Shown: positions 26,848 through 35,282 of the stretch, piece after piece
Layout of the letters: each line of letters opens with the position of its first letter
How positions within the stretch are numbered: the stretch's first letter is position 1
DNA from: Sinorhizobium psoraleae
Lineage (GTDB): Bacteria; Pseudomonadota; Alphaproteobacteria; Rhizobiales; Rhizobiaceae
Direction: 5' to 3'
DNA: 64,000 nt
Assembly: GCF_013283645.1 (NCBI RefSeq)
Contig: NZ_JABEKV010000004.1
Span: 496,001-560,000 of the forward strand
Notes under the pieces: generated by a model
Told to the model about the DNA's origin: nothing
What the model saw: only the letters and a program-made list of their open reading frames with translations
The model's database searches: none
Made by a program: the position numbers and the translations under genes

Positions 26848-27597
26848 TCAAACAGCCGCACGATCTTCGGGCGTTCCGAAGCGTATCCGAAAACGCCGAT
26901 TCTCCTTACCCTTCTTTTCAATCTTGGCGATGTGAATCGCTCCTACTTCCTGGGTCTCGGACACGTGCGTGCCGCCGCAGGGCTGGCTGTCGACGGCTGA
27001 ATCCTTGCCAATGCAGACAAGGCTCACTCGTCCGAGGCCCATCGGCGGACGGACATTCTTCGATTTGACGATGCCCGGATTGGCGGCGAGCTCCTCGTCC
27101 GTGATCCATTGCACGTAAACGGGATGGTTCTCCTCGACCAGTTTCATGAGCGCAGCCGTCACCTGATCCTTGTCGATCGTTTCGCTCATGTCGAAGTCGA
27201 CGCGGCTTTCGTCCTCGCCGACGGCGGCGCCCGTAATCGGGAACGGGCAGACGACGGACAGCAGGTGGCAGGCGGTATGCATGCGCATTAATCGGTACCG
27301 CCGCGGCCAATCGATATGCAGGACGAGCTTTTCCCCGATCGCCGGCGAAGGCTGGCCCTCCGCCGGGACATGGACGATCATGTCCTTGGTGGCGCCGTGC
27401 CGGGTGCCCGTAATCGCGATTCGGCTTCCGTCGTTACGCTCGAGAAAGCCGGTATCGCCCGGCTGTCCGCCGGAGGTGGCGTAGAAGCAGGTCTGGTCAA
27501 GCTCGATCCCGCCGTCCTCGAGAATTCCGGTCACGCTTGCTTCGCAGGTCGAGAGGTAGAAATCTTCACGGAAGAGATCGGTAACGAACTTGGTCAT
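26848..27597 (-). CDS. alaX: Alanyl-tRNA editing protein AlaX
   Basis: A 249-residue free-standing homologue of the AlaRS editing domain, which removes serine (or glycine) wrongly attached to tRNA-Ala. The zinc ligands HxxxH in MRMHTACHLL and CxxxH in QPCGGTHV are both intact. It has the extra N-terminal beta-barrel (CEASVTGILEDGGIELDQTCFYATSGGQPGDTG), making it AlaX-M type. It begins 8 bases after the cysK stop and ends 18 bases before sseA. A link between mis-serylation and serine/cysteine flux through cysK is an attractive inference. Confidence 0.92.
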   Translation of the reverse strand: MTKFVTDLFREDFYLSTCEASVTGILEDGGIELDQTCFYATSGGQPGDTGFLERNDGSRIAITGTRHGATKDMIVHVPAEGQPSPAIGEKLVLHIDWPRRYRLMRMHTACHLLSVVCPFPITGAAVGEDESRVDFDMSETIDKDQVTAALMKLVEENHPVYVQWITDEELAANPGIVKSKNVRPPMGLGRVSLVCIGKDSAVDSQPCGGTHVSETQEVGAIHIAKIEKKGKENRRFRIRFGTPEDRAAV

Positions 27598-27605
27598 CGC
27601 GAATC

Positions 27606-28646
27606 TTATCCAACTGGCTCGTATGGCACGGTTATGTTCGAAGCGGTCTTCAGCCAGGTTGGGACCGGCAGTCCCTTGGAAGTCAGAAAGTCCGGGTTGA
27701 AGAGCTTGGACTGATAGCGGTTACCATAGTCGCAAAGAATCGTCACGATCGTGTGGCCGGGACCGAGCTCCTTGGCGAGCCGGACCGCGCCGGCAATGTT
27801 GATGCCGGTGGAACCGCCGACACAAATCCCCTCCTTTTCGATCAGGTCGAAGACATAGGGCACGGCTTCCGAATCGGGAATCTGGTAGGCGAAGTCCGGC
27901 GTGAATCCTTCAAGGTTGGCAGTGATGCGGCCCTGGCCGATGCCCTCGGTGATAGAGCTTCCGCTCGCCTTGAGCTCGCCATGCGCATAGTAATTGTAAA
28001 GTGCGGCCCCTTCCGGATCGGCAATACCGATCTTGATCGCGGGATTTTTGGCACGCAACCCTTGAGCCACGCCGGCGAGCGTGCCTCCGGAGCCTACCGC
28101 GCAGATGAAACCGTCGACCTTGCCGTCTGTGTCACGCCAGATCTCGGGCGCGGTCGTTTCCACATGCGCATCGCGGTTCGCGACGTTGTCGAACTGGTTC
28201 GCCCAGATCGCACCGTTCGGTTCCGTCTTGGCAAGTTCGGCGGCCAGCCGGCCCGAAATCTTCACGTAGTTGTTTGGATTTTTGTACGGCACCGCCGGAA
28301 CTTCGACCAGTTCGGCACCCATCAGTCGCAACGCGTCCTTCTTTTCCTGGCTCTGCGTTTCGGGAATGACGATGACCGTGCGGTATCCGAGCGCGCTGCC
28401 GACGACTGCAAGACCGATCCCGGTGTTGCCGGCCGTGCCTTCGACGATGACGCCACCGGGCTTCAATTGTCCGGACTTTTCCGCCTGGCGGATAATCCAC
28501 AGGGCAGCGCGGTCCTTCACCGATTGGCCCGGATTGAGAAATTCCGCTTTGCCGAGGATGGTGCAGCCGGTGGCTTCGGAAACGGCCTTGAGCCGGATCA
28601 ACGGTGTGTTGCCGATCGCTTCGAGCACGGACGGAAGAACGGTCAT
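27606..28646 (-). CDS. cysK: Cysteine synthase (O-acetylserine sulfhydrylase)
   Basis: A 346-residue PLP enzyme of the OASS/CBS family that makes cysteine from O-acetylserine and sulfide. The PLP lysine is in PGQSVKDRAA, the substrate loop in EGTAGNTGIG, the phosphate-binding loop in AVGSGGTLAG and the late serine in GICVGGSTG. A segment of extra length compared with standard CysK (about 310 residues) recalls the CysK-like group of rhizobia. Start 28646 (MTVLPSVLEAIGNTPL) has GAGG upstream. It is the first gene of the cysK-alaX-sseA-GNAT unit. Confidence 0.93.
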   Translation of the reverse strand: MTVLPSVLEAIGNTPLIRLKAVSEATGCTILGKAEFLNPGQSVKDRAALWIIRQAEKSGQLKPGGVIVEGTAGNTGIGLAVVGSALGYRTVIVIPETQSQEKKDALRLMGAELVEVPAVPYKNPNNYVKISGRLAAELAKTEPNGAIWANQFDNVANRDAHVETTAPEIWRDTDGKVDGFICAVGSGGTLAGVAQGLRAKNPAIKIGIADPEGAALYNYYAHGELKASGSSITEGIGQGRITANLEGFTPDFAYQIPDSEAVPYVFDLIEKEGICVGGSTGINIAGAVRLAKELGPGHTIVTILCDYGNRYQSKLFNPDFLTSKGLPVPTWLKTASNITVPYEPVG

Positions 28647-28969
28647 TTTGAGAACCTCACGCTGGACGGAACGGACGCCAGGCCTGAGCCAGGCATTACC
28701 TCTGATGGACGACGATCCGATAAACATTTGGTTTACAGGCAAGATCGCCGAAATATTGGCGTGTTTTCGGCTCAGCCTGTGCACTAGGCAAGAAATAGCG
28801 TTTCGCAGCTTACCTGTCCCGGGCAAAATTCGTCTCGGCCGTCAAAAACGCTGAGGAAAGTAAAAAGTTCGGGACAAGCGTTGCCGTTGGAGAGGTACTA
28901 GGCCCGGGCAGGGGGAGACAGCCACGGGCCTCGGAAGGGGAGGCCCTTCCCGGTCAACGCGAGGACGAA

Positions 28970-29815
28970 ATGACGACCGTATTTACAGCCCGACCCGAGC
29001 ATGGATTGGTGTGGATAACCGGCGCGAGTTCGGGCATCGGACGCGCTGTGGCGCTCAGGCTGGTCGAGGAGGGTTATTCGGTCGTTGTGACGGCGCGCAG
29101 CCACGAGAAGCTAGTCGCGCTTCAGCATGAGGCATCCGGCCCCGGGCGGATCGTCGTTCTCGATGGCGATGTCACCGATCAGCGCGACATGGAGCGGTTG
29201 CTCGCGGCCATCGAATATGAACACGGGCGGGTCAGCTTGGCCATTCTCAATGCGGGCGTGGCGATTCCGGTGCGCGGCGATGATCTCAGCCGGGAGGCCT
29301 TTGACAAGAGCTTTGCCGTCAACCTTCACGGCATGGTCAATTGCCTTGTGCCTGTTATCGAGCACATGAAGGCGAACGGGCATGGCCAGATTGCCATCAT
29401 GTCGTCCGTGGCCGGCTACAGCGGCCTACCCATGAGTGCCGCTTACGGCGCGACCAAGGCGGCTCTCATCAACATGGCAGAAAGCCTGAAATTCGACCTC
29501 GATCGCATCGGCATACGCCTGCAACTGATCTGCCCGGGCTTCATCGATACGGCCAGTTCGGCCAGAAGCAAGTTTCCACGACCGGCTCTGGTGAGCGTGG
29601 ACGAGGCGGCGGAACGCATATGTCTCGGGCTGAAATCCGGACGCTTCGAGATCACGTTTCCCAGGCGCTTCACCTACGCGGTCAAACTGCTGCGTTTCCT
29701 GCCGTACGGCGCCTACTTCGCGCTTCTCGACTGGCTCGTGCCCGGGCGCGCGGCTGCGACCGCTGCCAAAAAGGACCAAGCGGGTTCAAAAGGTCGGCCG
29801 CGTCAGGCGGTGTGA
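28970..29815 (+). CDS. Short-chain dehydrogenase/reductase
   Basis: A 281-residue classical SDR. The nucleotide motif is TGASSGIGRA, followed by NAG in AILNAGVA, the catalytic serine in IMSSVAGYSG and the YxxxK pair in SAAYGATKAALI. The C-terminal 40 residues are hydrophobic (FTYAVKLLRFLPYGAYFALLDWLV), as in the membrane-associated group of SDRs. Its substrate is not apparent. GAGGA lies ahead of ATG 28970. The 3' end overlaps the convergent SMR gene by 13 bases. Confidence 0.9.
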   Translation: MTTVFTARPEHGLVWITGASSGIGRAVALRLVEEGYSVVVTARSHEKLVALQHEASGPGRIVVLDGDVTDQRDMERLLAAIEYEHGRVSLAILNAGVAIPVRGDDLSREAFDKSFAVNLHGMVNCLVPVIEHMKANGHGQIAIMSSVAGYSGLPMSAAYGATKAALINMAESLKFDLDRIGIRLQLICPGFIDTASSARSKFPRPALVSVDEAAERICLGLKSGRFEITFPRRFTYAVKLLRFLPYGAYFALLDWLVPGRAAATAAKKDQAGSKGRPRQAV

Positions 29816-30129
29816 AGCACCAGAACCGCGCCGAAAACCAGTGAGAGGCCGAGCCAGCCGACGGGATTCAGCTTCTGACCGAAGAAAAGGCGCCCGCAGA
29901 TAGCGGTGCCGAAGATGCCGGTTGCGCCCAGCACCGCATAGGCGATGGCAAGTTCCATACCCTTGACAGCTTCCGCAAGCAGCGCGAATGCGGCAAGTAC
30001 CAGGAGGATCGACAGAACGCCCCAGCCGCGCCGCGCAAAGCCGTTCGACTTCGTGGAGGCGAGGTTCGCAGCAACGTCGAGGACGCCGGCCATGACCGCG
30101 AAAGCGAAATAGAAGCCATCAGCGCTCAT
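29803..30129 (-). CDS. SMR-family transporter subunit, MdtI-like
   Basis: A 108-residue four-helix membrane protein of the SMR family, closest in pattern to E. coli MdtI (QAVKGIDLSVAYALWGGFG there, EAVKGMELAIAYAVLGATG here). MdtI works only with MdtJ as a spermidine exporter. The otherwise nearly invariant acidic residue of helix 1 is aspartate (LDVAAN) instead of glutamate at position 18. It overlaps the upstream partner by four bases (ATGA), fitting a hetero-pair. Substrate here is unproven: polyamine or other cation. Confidence 0.85.
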   Translation of the reverse strand: MSADGFYFAFAVMAGVLDVAANLASTKSNGFARRGWGVLSILLVLAAFALLAEAVKGMELAIAYAVLGATGIFGTAICGRLFFGQKLNPVGWLGLSLVFGAVLVLHTA

Positions 30130-30482
30130 TGGGCTGCTTCTCCGGTCACTTGCTTGTCCTTTGCCTCGCCGGCATTGACAAGCAGCATCCCGGCAACGGC
30201 CATCGACAGGCCCAGCATCTCACGGCCGCTCAGCACGTGGCCAAAGAAGAACACGGAGACGAGCGTGATGAGGGCGACACCGGACCCTTCCCAGATGGCA
30301 TAGGCAACGCCGACGGAAATCGTCTTCACGGCCTTCGCAAGGAACACATAAGAAAGTGCGATCGATGCATACATGATTGCATGCCCGGCATAGGAGCCGG
30401 ACGCGGAGACAGCCTTCATCACGGTGAGGCCGGCGACCTCGGTTGTGATCGCAAGGACCAGGAAAAACCATGCAACACGCAT
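30126..30482 (-). CDS. SMR-family transporter subunit, MdtJ-like
   Basis: A 118-residue four-helix SMR protein. It matches E. coli MdtJ over most of its length (AITTEVAGLTVMKAVS, FLAKAVKTISVGVAYAIWEGSGVALITLVSVFFFG), including the helix-1 glutamate (residue 15). A hydrophilic tail of about 12 residues follows helix 4. It is the first of two overlapping genes, the usual layout of paired SMR exporters that insert in opposite orientations. Confidence 0.87.
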   Translation of the reverse strand: MRVAWFFLVLAITTEVAGLTVMKAVSASGSYAGHAIMYASIALSYVFLAKAVKTISVGVAYAIWEGSGVALITLVSVFFFGHVLSGREMLGLSMAVAGMLLVNAGEAKDKQVTGEAAQ

Positions 30483-30517
30483 GAGGAACCTTCAGAGGTC
30501 TGACTATACCGACGAAC

Positions 30518-30557
30518 AAAAAGAGCCATTCGGGCGTTTGCCGCGAATGGCTCTTTG
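30518..30557 (-). terminator. Terminator of tRNA-Asn
   Basis: AAAGAGCCATTCG and CGAATGGCTCTTT form a perfect 13-pair stem, followed on the minus strand by TTGTTC. It begins 5 bases after the 3' end of tRNA-Asn and lies upstream of the mdtJ-like gene. Confidence 0.9.
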
Positions 30558-30561
30558 AAAC

Positions 30562-30636
30562 TGGCTCCCCGGGCCGGATTCGAACCGGCGACCTATCGAT
30601 TAACAGTCGAGTGCTCTACCGCTGAGCTACCAGGGA
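30562..30636 (-). tRNA. tRNA-Asn (anticodon GUU)
   Basis: On the minus strand the tRNA starts TCCCTGGTAGCTC. The anticodon stem-loop reads CTGTTAA (GUU), the T arm is CCGGTTCGAATCCGG, and acceptor pairing with CCGGGGA plus CCA is complete. 75 nt with CCA. Confidence 0.97.
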
Positions 30637-30776
30637 TCATCTGCGCCGCAGAAGTGAGGCTGCTAATACAAATGCTTTTTCGATTTGCCAAGCGGTTTTT
30701 CAAAAAAAATGACGATGCCGGTTGCGAGGCTGTGGAGAAGGCCCCAATTTTGGGAGACGAGCATGAAAGACGGATA

Positions 30777-31067
30777 ATGACGAACGGCAAGAAAGAACGG
30801 CATTTCGGTATCGATCCACGAACGCGCGAGATCGTTCTCGGAAAATGGCGTATCGGCTTGCCCGACTCGCCGGTGTTGCGGATTCTGGTTGGCACGCTCC
30901 TTATCGTAGGCGGTGTGTTGGGTTTTCTGCCGGTCCTGGGGTTCTGGATGATTCCGCTGGGGCTGCTCGTGCTTTCCCATGACATACCGGCGATCCGCCG
31001 CCGCCGCCGCAAGCTGGCGGTCTGGTGGGCGCGCTGGCGCGGCACGCAAAATTCCGGCAAATCCTGA
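30777..31067 (+). CDS. Small membrane protein (PGPGW-like)
   Basis: A 96-residue protein with two close transmembrane helices (SPVLRILVGTLLIVGGVLGFLPVLGFWMIPLGLLVL), an N-terminal hydrophilic part and a very basic tail (RRRRRKLAVWWARWRG). The GFLPVLGFWMIPLGL segment resembles the short PGPGW-like two-helix proteins of alphaproteobacteria. Start 30777 is the first ATG compatible with a full protein after the tRNA; the ribosome site is weak (ACGGATA). Function unknown. Confidence 0.7.
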   Translation: MTNGKKERHFGIDPRTREIVLGKWRIGLPDSPVLRILVGTLLIVGGVLGFLPVLGFWMIPLGLLVLSHDIPAIRRRRRKLAVWWARWRGTQNSGKS

Positions 31068-31364
31068 CGCGGGCGGGCTTGCGAAACGCGATTGCCTGAG
31101 GGCGTAGCCACGCCAATTCGATAGCGAATGCTCGCATGCGGTTCTCGCGATGCTTTGTCGGGGGGCCGTGGCTGCCCGGTAGCATTGTAGACATGCAAAA
31201 CTGTCGGCAGAGCCGAAATCGCTCCGGGCGAGACCGCGGTTGGAGGCCGCTGGGGAGAACGTGGACGACCTCGCGTCGTCCCGCCTTTTTCGAACCATTC
31301 CCCCTTGCACTCCTCATAGATTCGTTCTAAACGCCGGCCATCGCTTGATCGATCGAGCGTGAGA

Positions 31365-31438
31365 GGCCTCGTGGCGGAGTGGTGACGCAGAGGACTGCAA
31401 ATCCTTGTACCCCGGTTCAATTCCGGGCGAGGCCTCCA
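31365..31438 (+). tRNA. tRNA-Cys (anticodon GCA)
   Basis: The acceptor GGCCTCG pairs with CGAGGCC, then discriminator U and CCA. The anticodon loop CTGCAAA gives GCA; GGTTCAATTCC is the T loop. 74 nt with CCA. Confidence 0.97.
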
Positions 31439-32110
31439 AAGCCACATCTATCCACTTGAATGCACAAATTTTCACGCGGAATCGCGTCATCTGCCACTTG
31501 CGGGCAGGTGTGGCAGTCTGTTCCTGCTTTCGCCATTGCTCGATGTCAACAACTTGCCGGCGGCGCCGCCCCAATTGATGCGGGCGATGGCGCATCTGCA
31601 AGGCGCGCGCTTTCGGAAGAGGTGGAGGCGGACGGGAAGGAATTCTTCCCCGTCGCTTGCGAGCATGGCTCGAAGCATCCCGAAACGACCGGTGTCAAAG
31701 ATCTCATCCCGGCGCCGAGACGTTCGTGATCGTAGGATATGAGCCGTCCACCATATCGGGCCGCGATCCGTCACCTGCCGCTGGCGGCGTGCAAGGGGCG
31801 ATAGCCTCCTTTACAGGTCTTGAGCAACCGGCTGCAGTCATCGGGAATCGGTGAAGCTGTGCGAGTTGTTCGACGAAATCAGGACCGACACCGGCAACGT
31901 CGCTGAGGCAAAAGGGCGCGATCTCAATGCAGCCCGCTTGTCGCCGAAGTCGAACATCGCACGTGGACGGATGGTTGAAAGCGCCAGCACCCTTCGTTCA
32001 GGCGCATCAAGAAGCGGGCGGATGACGCAGGCATATTTGAGTTTGCTATTTCGCCCGCTCAGGCGGTAACGCGCCTCGCATGCCTCCGCCGGGGATCATT
32101 GGTTGTCCCA
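31439..32110. other. About 670 bases without a recognisable gene
   Basis: Several overlapping short frames exist on both strands (for example 31460-31729 plus and 31487-31774 minus), none with a ribosome site or known sequence. The composition is coding-like but broken, as in a decayed gene. No repeat or hairpin stands out. Confidence 0.4.
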
Positions 32111-32111
32111 G

Positions 32112-32137
32112 GGAACAGTTTCGAGCATCCACGGTTT
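32112..32137 (+). promoter_or_regulatory. Candidate RpoE2 (general stress response) promoter
   Basis: GGAAC at 32112-32116 and TT at 32135-32136 are separated by 18 bases, matching the S. meliloti RpoE2 pattern GGAAC-N18/19-TT as I remember it. It lies about 40 bases before the start of the membrane-protein gene. The match is short, so chance is possible. Confidence 0.5.
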
Positions 32138-32175
32138 GGGCGGGAAGCGCGTGAGCATCCGGGAGGAATATGTCA

Positions 32176-33087
32176 ATGAGCGAACCTGTCGCCGTTCATC
32201 ACGCCCGTGAGACCGATTACGTCTCCGATCTTTCGGCGAGCGCCGCCGTCAACCAAATTTCTTGGGGAGCGGTATTTGCCGGCGTGGCGCTCGCGCTTGC
32301 GGTGCAGTTTCTACTGAACCTCTTGGGTGTGGGAATTGGAGCCGCGGTGATTGATCCGGCAACCGCCGACAACCCGAACGCGAGTACGTTTTCGATTGCA
32401 GGAGGTCTCTGGTTCGTTATCTCGGGCATCGTCGCGGCCTTCGTCGGCGGATATGTCGCAAGCAGGGTTTCAGGCCGTCCCAGCAGGGCGACAGGAAGTT
32501 ACCATGGACTGACCAGTTGGGCCGTCACGACACTGGTCGTTCTCTATCTGCTGACGACCTCGGTCGGCGCTGTGGTCGGCGGCGCCTTCAGCGGTTTGAG
32601 TGGCATCATTGGGGGCGTCGGAAGGACTGCCGCCATAGCCACGACTGCTGCGGCACCTGCCGTCGCGACATCCGTCGATCCAATGGCCGATATCGAACGG
32701 CAGATCAGAAGCGCGACCGGCGGCAACGATCCCGCAGCCCTTCGCGACGCTGCAGTCGCTGCCGTGCGTGCGGCCGTCACTGGCGACGAAGCGACCGCGG
32801 AAGAAGCCCGGAACCGCGCTGCCGACGCGATCGCGAGGGCGCAGAGCATTCCGGTGGACCAAGCGCGCACCCAGGTTCAAGAGTACGAGGAAAGCTACAA
32901 GGCTTCGGTGGCACGCGCCAAGCAGCAGGCGACCGAAGCCGCCGACACGGCCGCCACCGTCGTTTCCAGTGGAGCGCTCCTGGGCTTCCTATCGCTTGTT
33001 GTAGGCGCCCTCGCTGCCTGGTTCGGTGGCGCAGCCGGAACGACACGCACCGTAGCGACGACGGACGCCACCCGCCGGGTCGGCTAG
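32176..33087 (+). CDS. Hypothetical membrane protein, possible stress-response role
   Basis: About 303 residues. One hydrophobic pair near residues 28-85 (ISWGAVFAGVALALAVQFLLNLLGVGIGAAVI and FVISGIVAAFVGGYVASRVSG), two more helices to residue 160, then a long soluble alanine-rich helical part (about 170-265, DAAVAAVRAAVTGDEATAEEARNRAADAIARAQ) and a last helix (SSGALLGFLSLVVGALAAWFGG). Similar proteins occur in rhizobia as unknown membrane proteins, often labelled PhnA-like without basis. ATG 32176 has GGAGG nine bases upstream; ATG 32170 is also in frame but too close. The candidate RpoE2 promoter suggests stress induction. Confidence 0.75.
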   Translation: MSEPVAVHHARETDYVSDLSASAAVNQISWGAVFAGVALALAVQFLLNLLGVGIGAAVIDPATADNPNASTFSIAGGLWFVISGIVAAFVGGYVASRVSGRPSRATGSYHGLTSWAVTTLVVLYLLTTSVGAVVGGAFSGLSGIIGGVGRTAAIATTAAAPAVATSVDPMADIERQIRSATGGNDPAALRDAAVAAVRAAVTGDEATAEEARNRAADAIARAQSIPVDQARTQVQEYEESYKASVARAKQQATEAADTAATVVSSGALLGFLSLVVGALAAWFGGAAGTTRTVATTDATRRVG

Positions 33088-33109
33088 GTGTGACGCCTCA
33101 AGAGGTTGC

Positions 33110-33476
33110 CGTCGGTCATGCCGAGCCTGCCGATTGGCGAGTGCGGTTACCGGTGATCCGGTGGCCGACGCGATCGAAGCGCCTGAGCTTCTTAATGTCG
33201 ATGTGGATCATCTCGCCGGGCTTTTCGCGTTCGTAGCGGCGCATCGGCTCGGCCGGCTCGATATCCTTCAGCCGCGCAAGACCCATCCGCCTGAGCGCCC
33301 GGCTTACTGTCGCCGCCGACACGTCGGTCTCTACGGCAATGTGTCTGCCCGTCAGCCGCCGACGGCGAAGCGTGGCAATTCCCTCTGCAATGCTTTCGGG
33401 GGTCGCCATGCCGCGCATTGGGCGATTGACGTGATGCCGCAGGCAGAGCGGTCGCCAAGCGACTGGCTGTCCTCAA
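33110..33476 (-). pseudogene. Remnant of an IS481-family transposase
   Basis: On the minus strand one frame (33116-33418) encodes TLRRRRLTGRHIAVETDVSAATVSRALRRMGL and then REKPGEMIHIDIKKLRRFDRVGHRITG, the helix-turn-helix and early catalytic part of IS481 transposases (the family text is HIDIKKLGRF...GHRITGDR). The sequence before it (to about 33476) is family-like only in a shifted frame, and the rest of the catalytic domain is missing. It abuts the lexA stop codon at 33477 directly. No terminal repeats are visible. Confidence 0.8.
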
Positions 33477-34196
33477 CTAGTGATAACGGCGAATAAGCCC
33501 GACGAGTTTGCCCTGGATCTTGACGCGGTCCGGTCCGAATATCCGCGTCTCATAGGCCGGGTTGGCGGCCTCGAGCGCAATCGATGCGCCCTTCCTACGG
33601 AACCGCTTGAGCGTTGCCTCTTCATCGTCGACGAGTGCCACGATGATGTCGCCGGGATTGGCCGTGCTTGTGTTGCGAATGATCACGGTATCGCCGTCGA
33701 AGATACCCGCTTCGATCATCGAGTCGCCCTTGATCTCGAGCGCGTAATGTTCGCCGTTGCCGATCATCTCTACCGGCACGGAAATATCATGCGTGTTGTT
33801 CTGGATCGCAGAAATCGGAACACCGGCTGCGATTCGTCCCATGACCGGCACCGACACCGTTGCAGAATCACTCGGTGGCGCCGACTTCGCAGTGGCCGCA
33901 GGCGCCGCGGGTGGCTTACCGAGGCTGCCTTCGATCACGCTTGGCGAGAAGCCACGCCGAGGCTGCGCACTCGTCGCATAGGCTTCAGGCAGCTTGATGA
34001 CTTCGAGTGCTCGCGCCCGGTTGGGAAGACGGCGAATGAAACCGCGTTCTTCAAGCGCGGTGATTAACCGATGGATGCCTGACTTGGAGGCGAGGTCCAG
34101 TGCGTCTTTCATCTCGTCGAAGGACGGCGGCACCCCGGATTCCTTCATCCGTTCGTGAATGAACAGAAGCAATTCCTGTTGCTTGCGGGTTAGCAT
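33477..34196 (-). CDS. lexA: SOS repressor LexA
   Basis: A 239-residue LexA: N-terminal winged helix ([45 protein letters not shown]), an Ala/Pro-rich linker, the Ala-Gly cleavage site in GRIAAGVPI, and the peptidase with Ser in [10 protein letters not shown] and Lys in EEATLKRF. On DNA damage, RecA filaments trigger self-cleavage and derepress the SOS genes. It is controlled by its own box at 34245-34259. The 3' end lies against a transposase remnant but the protein is complete. Confidence 0.97.
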   Translation of the reverse strand: MLTRKQQELLLFIHERMKESGVPPSFDEMKDALDLASKSGIHRLITALEERGFIRRLPNRARALEVIKLPEAYATSAQPRRGFSPSVIEGSLGKPPAAPAATAKSAPPSDSATVSVPVMGRIAAGVPISAIQNNTHDISVPVEMIGNGEHYALEIKGDSMIEAGIFDGDTVIIRNTSTANPGDIIVALVDDEEATLKRFRRKGASIALEAANPAYETRIFGPDRVKIQGKLVGLIRRYH

Positions 34197-34244
34197 GGCG
34201 CGTCACTCCAGAGTCGCGAAACAAATCAAGAACAGACACTATCT

Positions 34245-34259
34245 GTTCCATATGTGTTC
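34245..34259. promoter_or_regulatory. LexA operator (SOS box) of lexA
   Basis: GTTCCATATGTGTTC is GTTC-N7-GTTC (GAAC-N7-GAAC on the lexA strand), the exact direct-repeat operator of alphaproteobacterial LexA. It lies about 50 bases upstream of the lexA start and about 115 bases before the divergent osmC-like gene. Confidence 0.9.
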
Positions 34260-34374
34260 CGCAAGTACCTAAAATTCCGTGAATTTTCGCGACTTTGCTC
34301 CAGGGACGTCGAATGTTGCAGATCATGAACGTCTGCGGGACTATGATGGTACGTGGTGGTAATAGGTGAATCTC

Positions 34375-34809
34375 ATGAAGGCACGGATCAAATGGGTTGA
34401 AGGCCGGACGTTCCTTGGCGAGTCCGGGAGTGGGCACAAGGTTGTGCTTGGGACAGCATTCGGGACGGAGGGAAAAACACCTGGTCCGAGCCCGATGGAG
34501 ATGGTGCTGATCGGCACTGGGGGTTGCTCGGCCTACGATGTCGTTCACATCCTCGAAAAGGGCCGCGAGGCGATCGAGGACTGCGTCGTCGAGATCGACG
34601 CGGAGCGTGCTGCGCAGGATCCGAAAGTGTTCACTCGCATTCATCTCCACTTCGTGGTCAAGGGGCGCAGCCTGGCCGCGAACAAGGTCGAGCGAGCCAT
34701 TGCGCTGTCCATCGAGAAATATTGCTCGGCGTCGGCGATGCTCGCCAGGACGGCCAAGATCACCCACGACTTTGAGGTCGTCGACACTGCCACGACGACC
34801 GTCGCTTAG
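34375..34809 (+). CDS. OsmC-family protein
   Basis: A 144-residue OsmC/Ohr superfamily protein of the YhfA-like branch, whose relatives include thiol peroxidases. The first redox cysteine is in GTGGCSAYDVVHIL and the second in IEKYCSASAML; spacing is that of OsmC (about 60 residues), so peroxidase-like chemistry is plausible. ATG 34375, with AGG 8 bases upstream, is preferred over GTG 34366 within the same frame. It shares the intergenic region and the SOS box with lexA, but there is no proof of SOS control. Confidence 0.87.
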   Translation: MKARIKWVEGRTFLGESGSGHKVVLGTAFGTEGKTPGPSPMEMVLIGTGGCSAYDVVHILEKGREAIEDCVVEIDAERAAQDPKVFTRIHLHFVVKGRSLAANKVERAIALSIEKYCSASAMLARTAKITHDFEVVDTATTTVA

Positions 34810-34855
34810 CCGTAACGACCGGAGCCCCCTCGGATCGTCAGGGGGCGGGGCATCG

Positions 34856-35119
34856 CTAGTCGATGCCGTGCTCTATCTCCATGAGCCTGGTGAGAGCCTC
34901 GGAACTCGCGCGCGTGGCTGCTGTTATTTCCTGGATCAGGACTTGGCTCGCTACGGGAATCGAGACGTCGGGGATCAGTCCCACTTTTTGCGGCGGCACG
35001 AGCTCGTGGATATCAAGTTGGCCGGATATATAGATCTTGACGAGCGAACCTGTCTCGAGTTCGATGCGTACTGCCGCACAAGTCCGATGAACTCGCTCAT
35101 CTAGGCTATAATCCTCCAT
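34856..35119 (-). CDS. Small hypothetical protein
   Basis: An 87-residue unrecognised soluble protein: MEDYSLDERVHRTCAAVRIELETGSLVKIYISGQL, then a C-terminal helix (ATRASSEALTRLMEIEHG). A clear AGGAG lies five bases before ATG 35119; the ATG at 35188 in the same frame lacks one. It is convergent with the OsmC gene. No function can be given. Confidence 0.6.
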   Translation of the reverse strand: MEDYSLDERVHRTCAAVRIELETGSLVKIYISGQLDIHELVPPQKVGLIPDVSIPVASQVLIQEITAATRASSEALTRLMEIEHGID

Positions 35120-35282
35120 CACTCTCCTGGATAGGCCTACGAGCGAATGGCAACACTCGGTGGTAAACGGGGCGCGGTTATTCATCAAGCCGACAACGCG
35201 GCGCGCAGTTTGCGCCCGACTTCACTTTCCGCATCACGCTGCTCGTACTATCGTGAAGGCCTTGGGGTGGAGATTTAGCAGC

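Noticed and set aside
28827-28969. Possible riboswitch in the leader between cysK and the SDR gene
   Set aside because: No conserved SAM or other riboswitch core is visible; only scattered GC-rich pairs.
30593-31447. A 284-residue minus-strand frame across tRNA-Asn and tRNA-Cys
   Set aside because: It reads through two tRNA genes and opposite the small membrane gene; a real protein there is unlikely.
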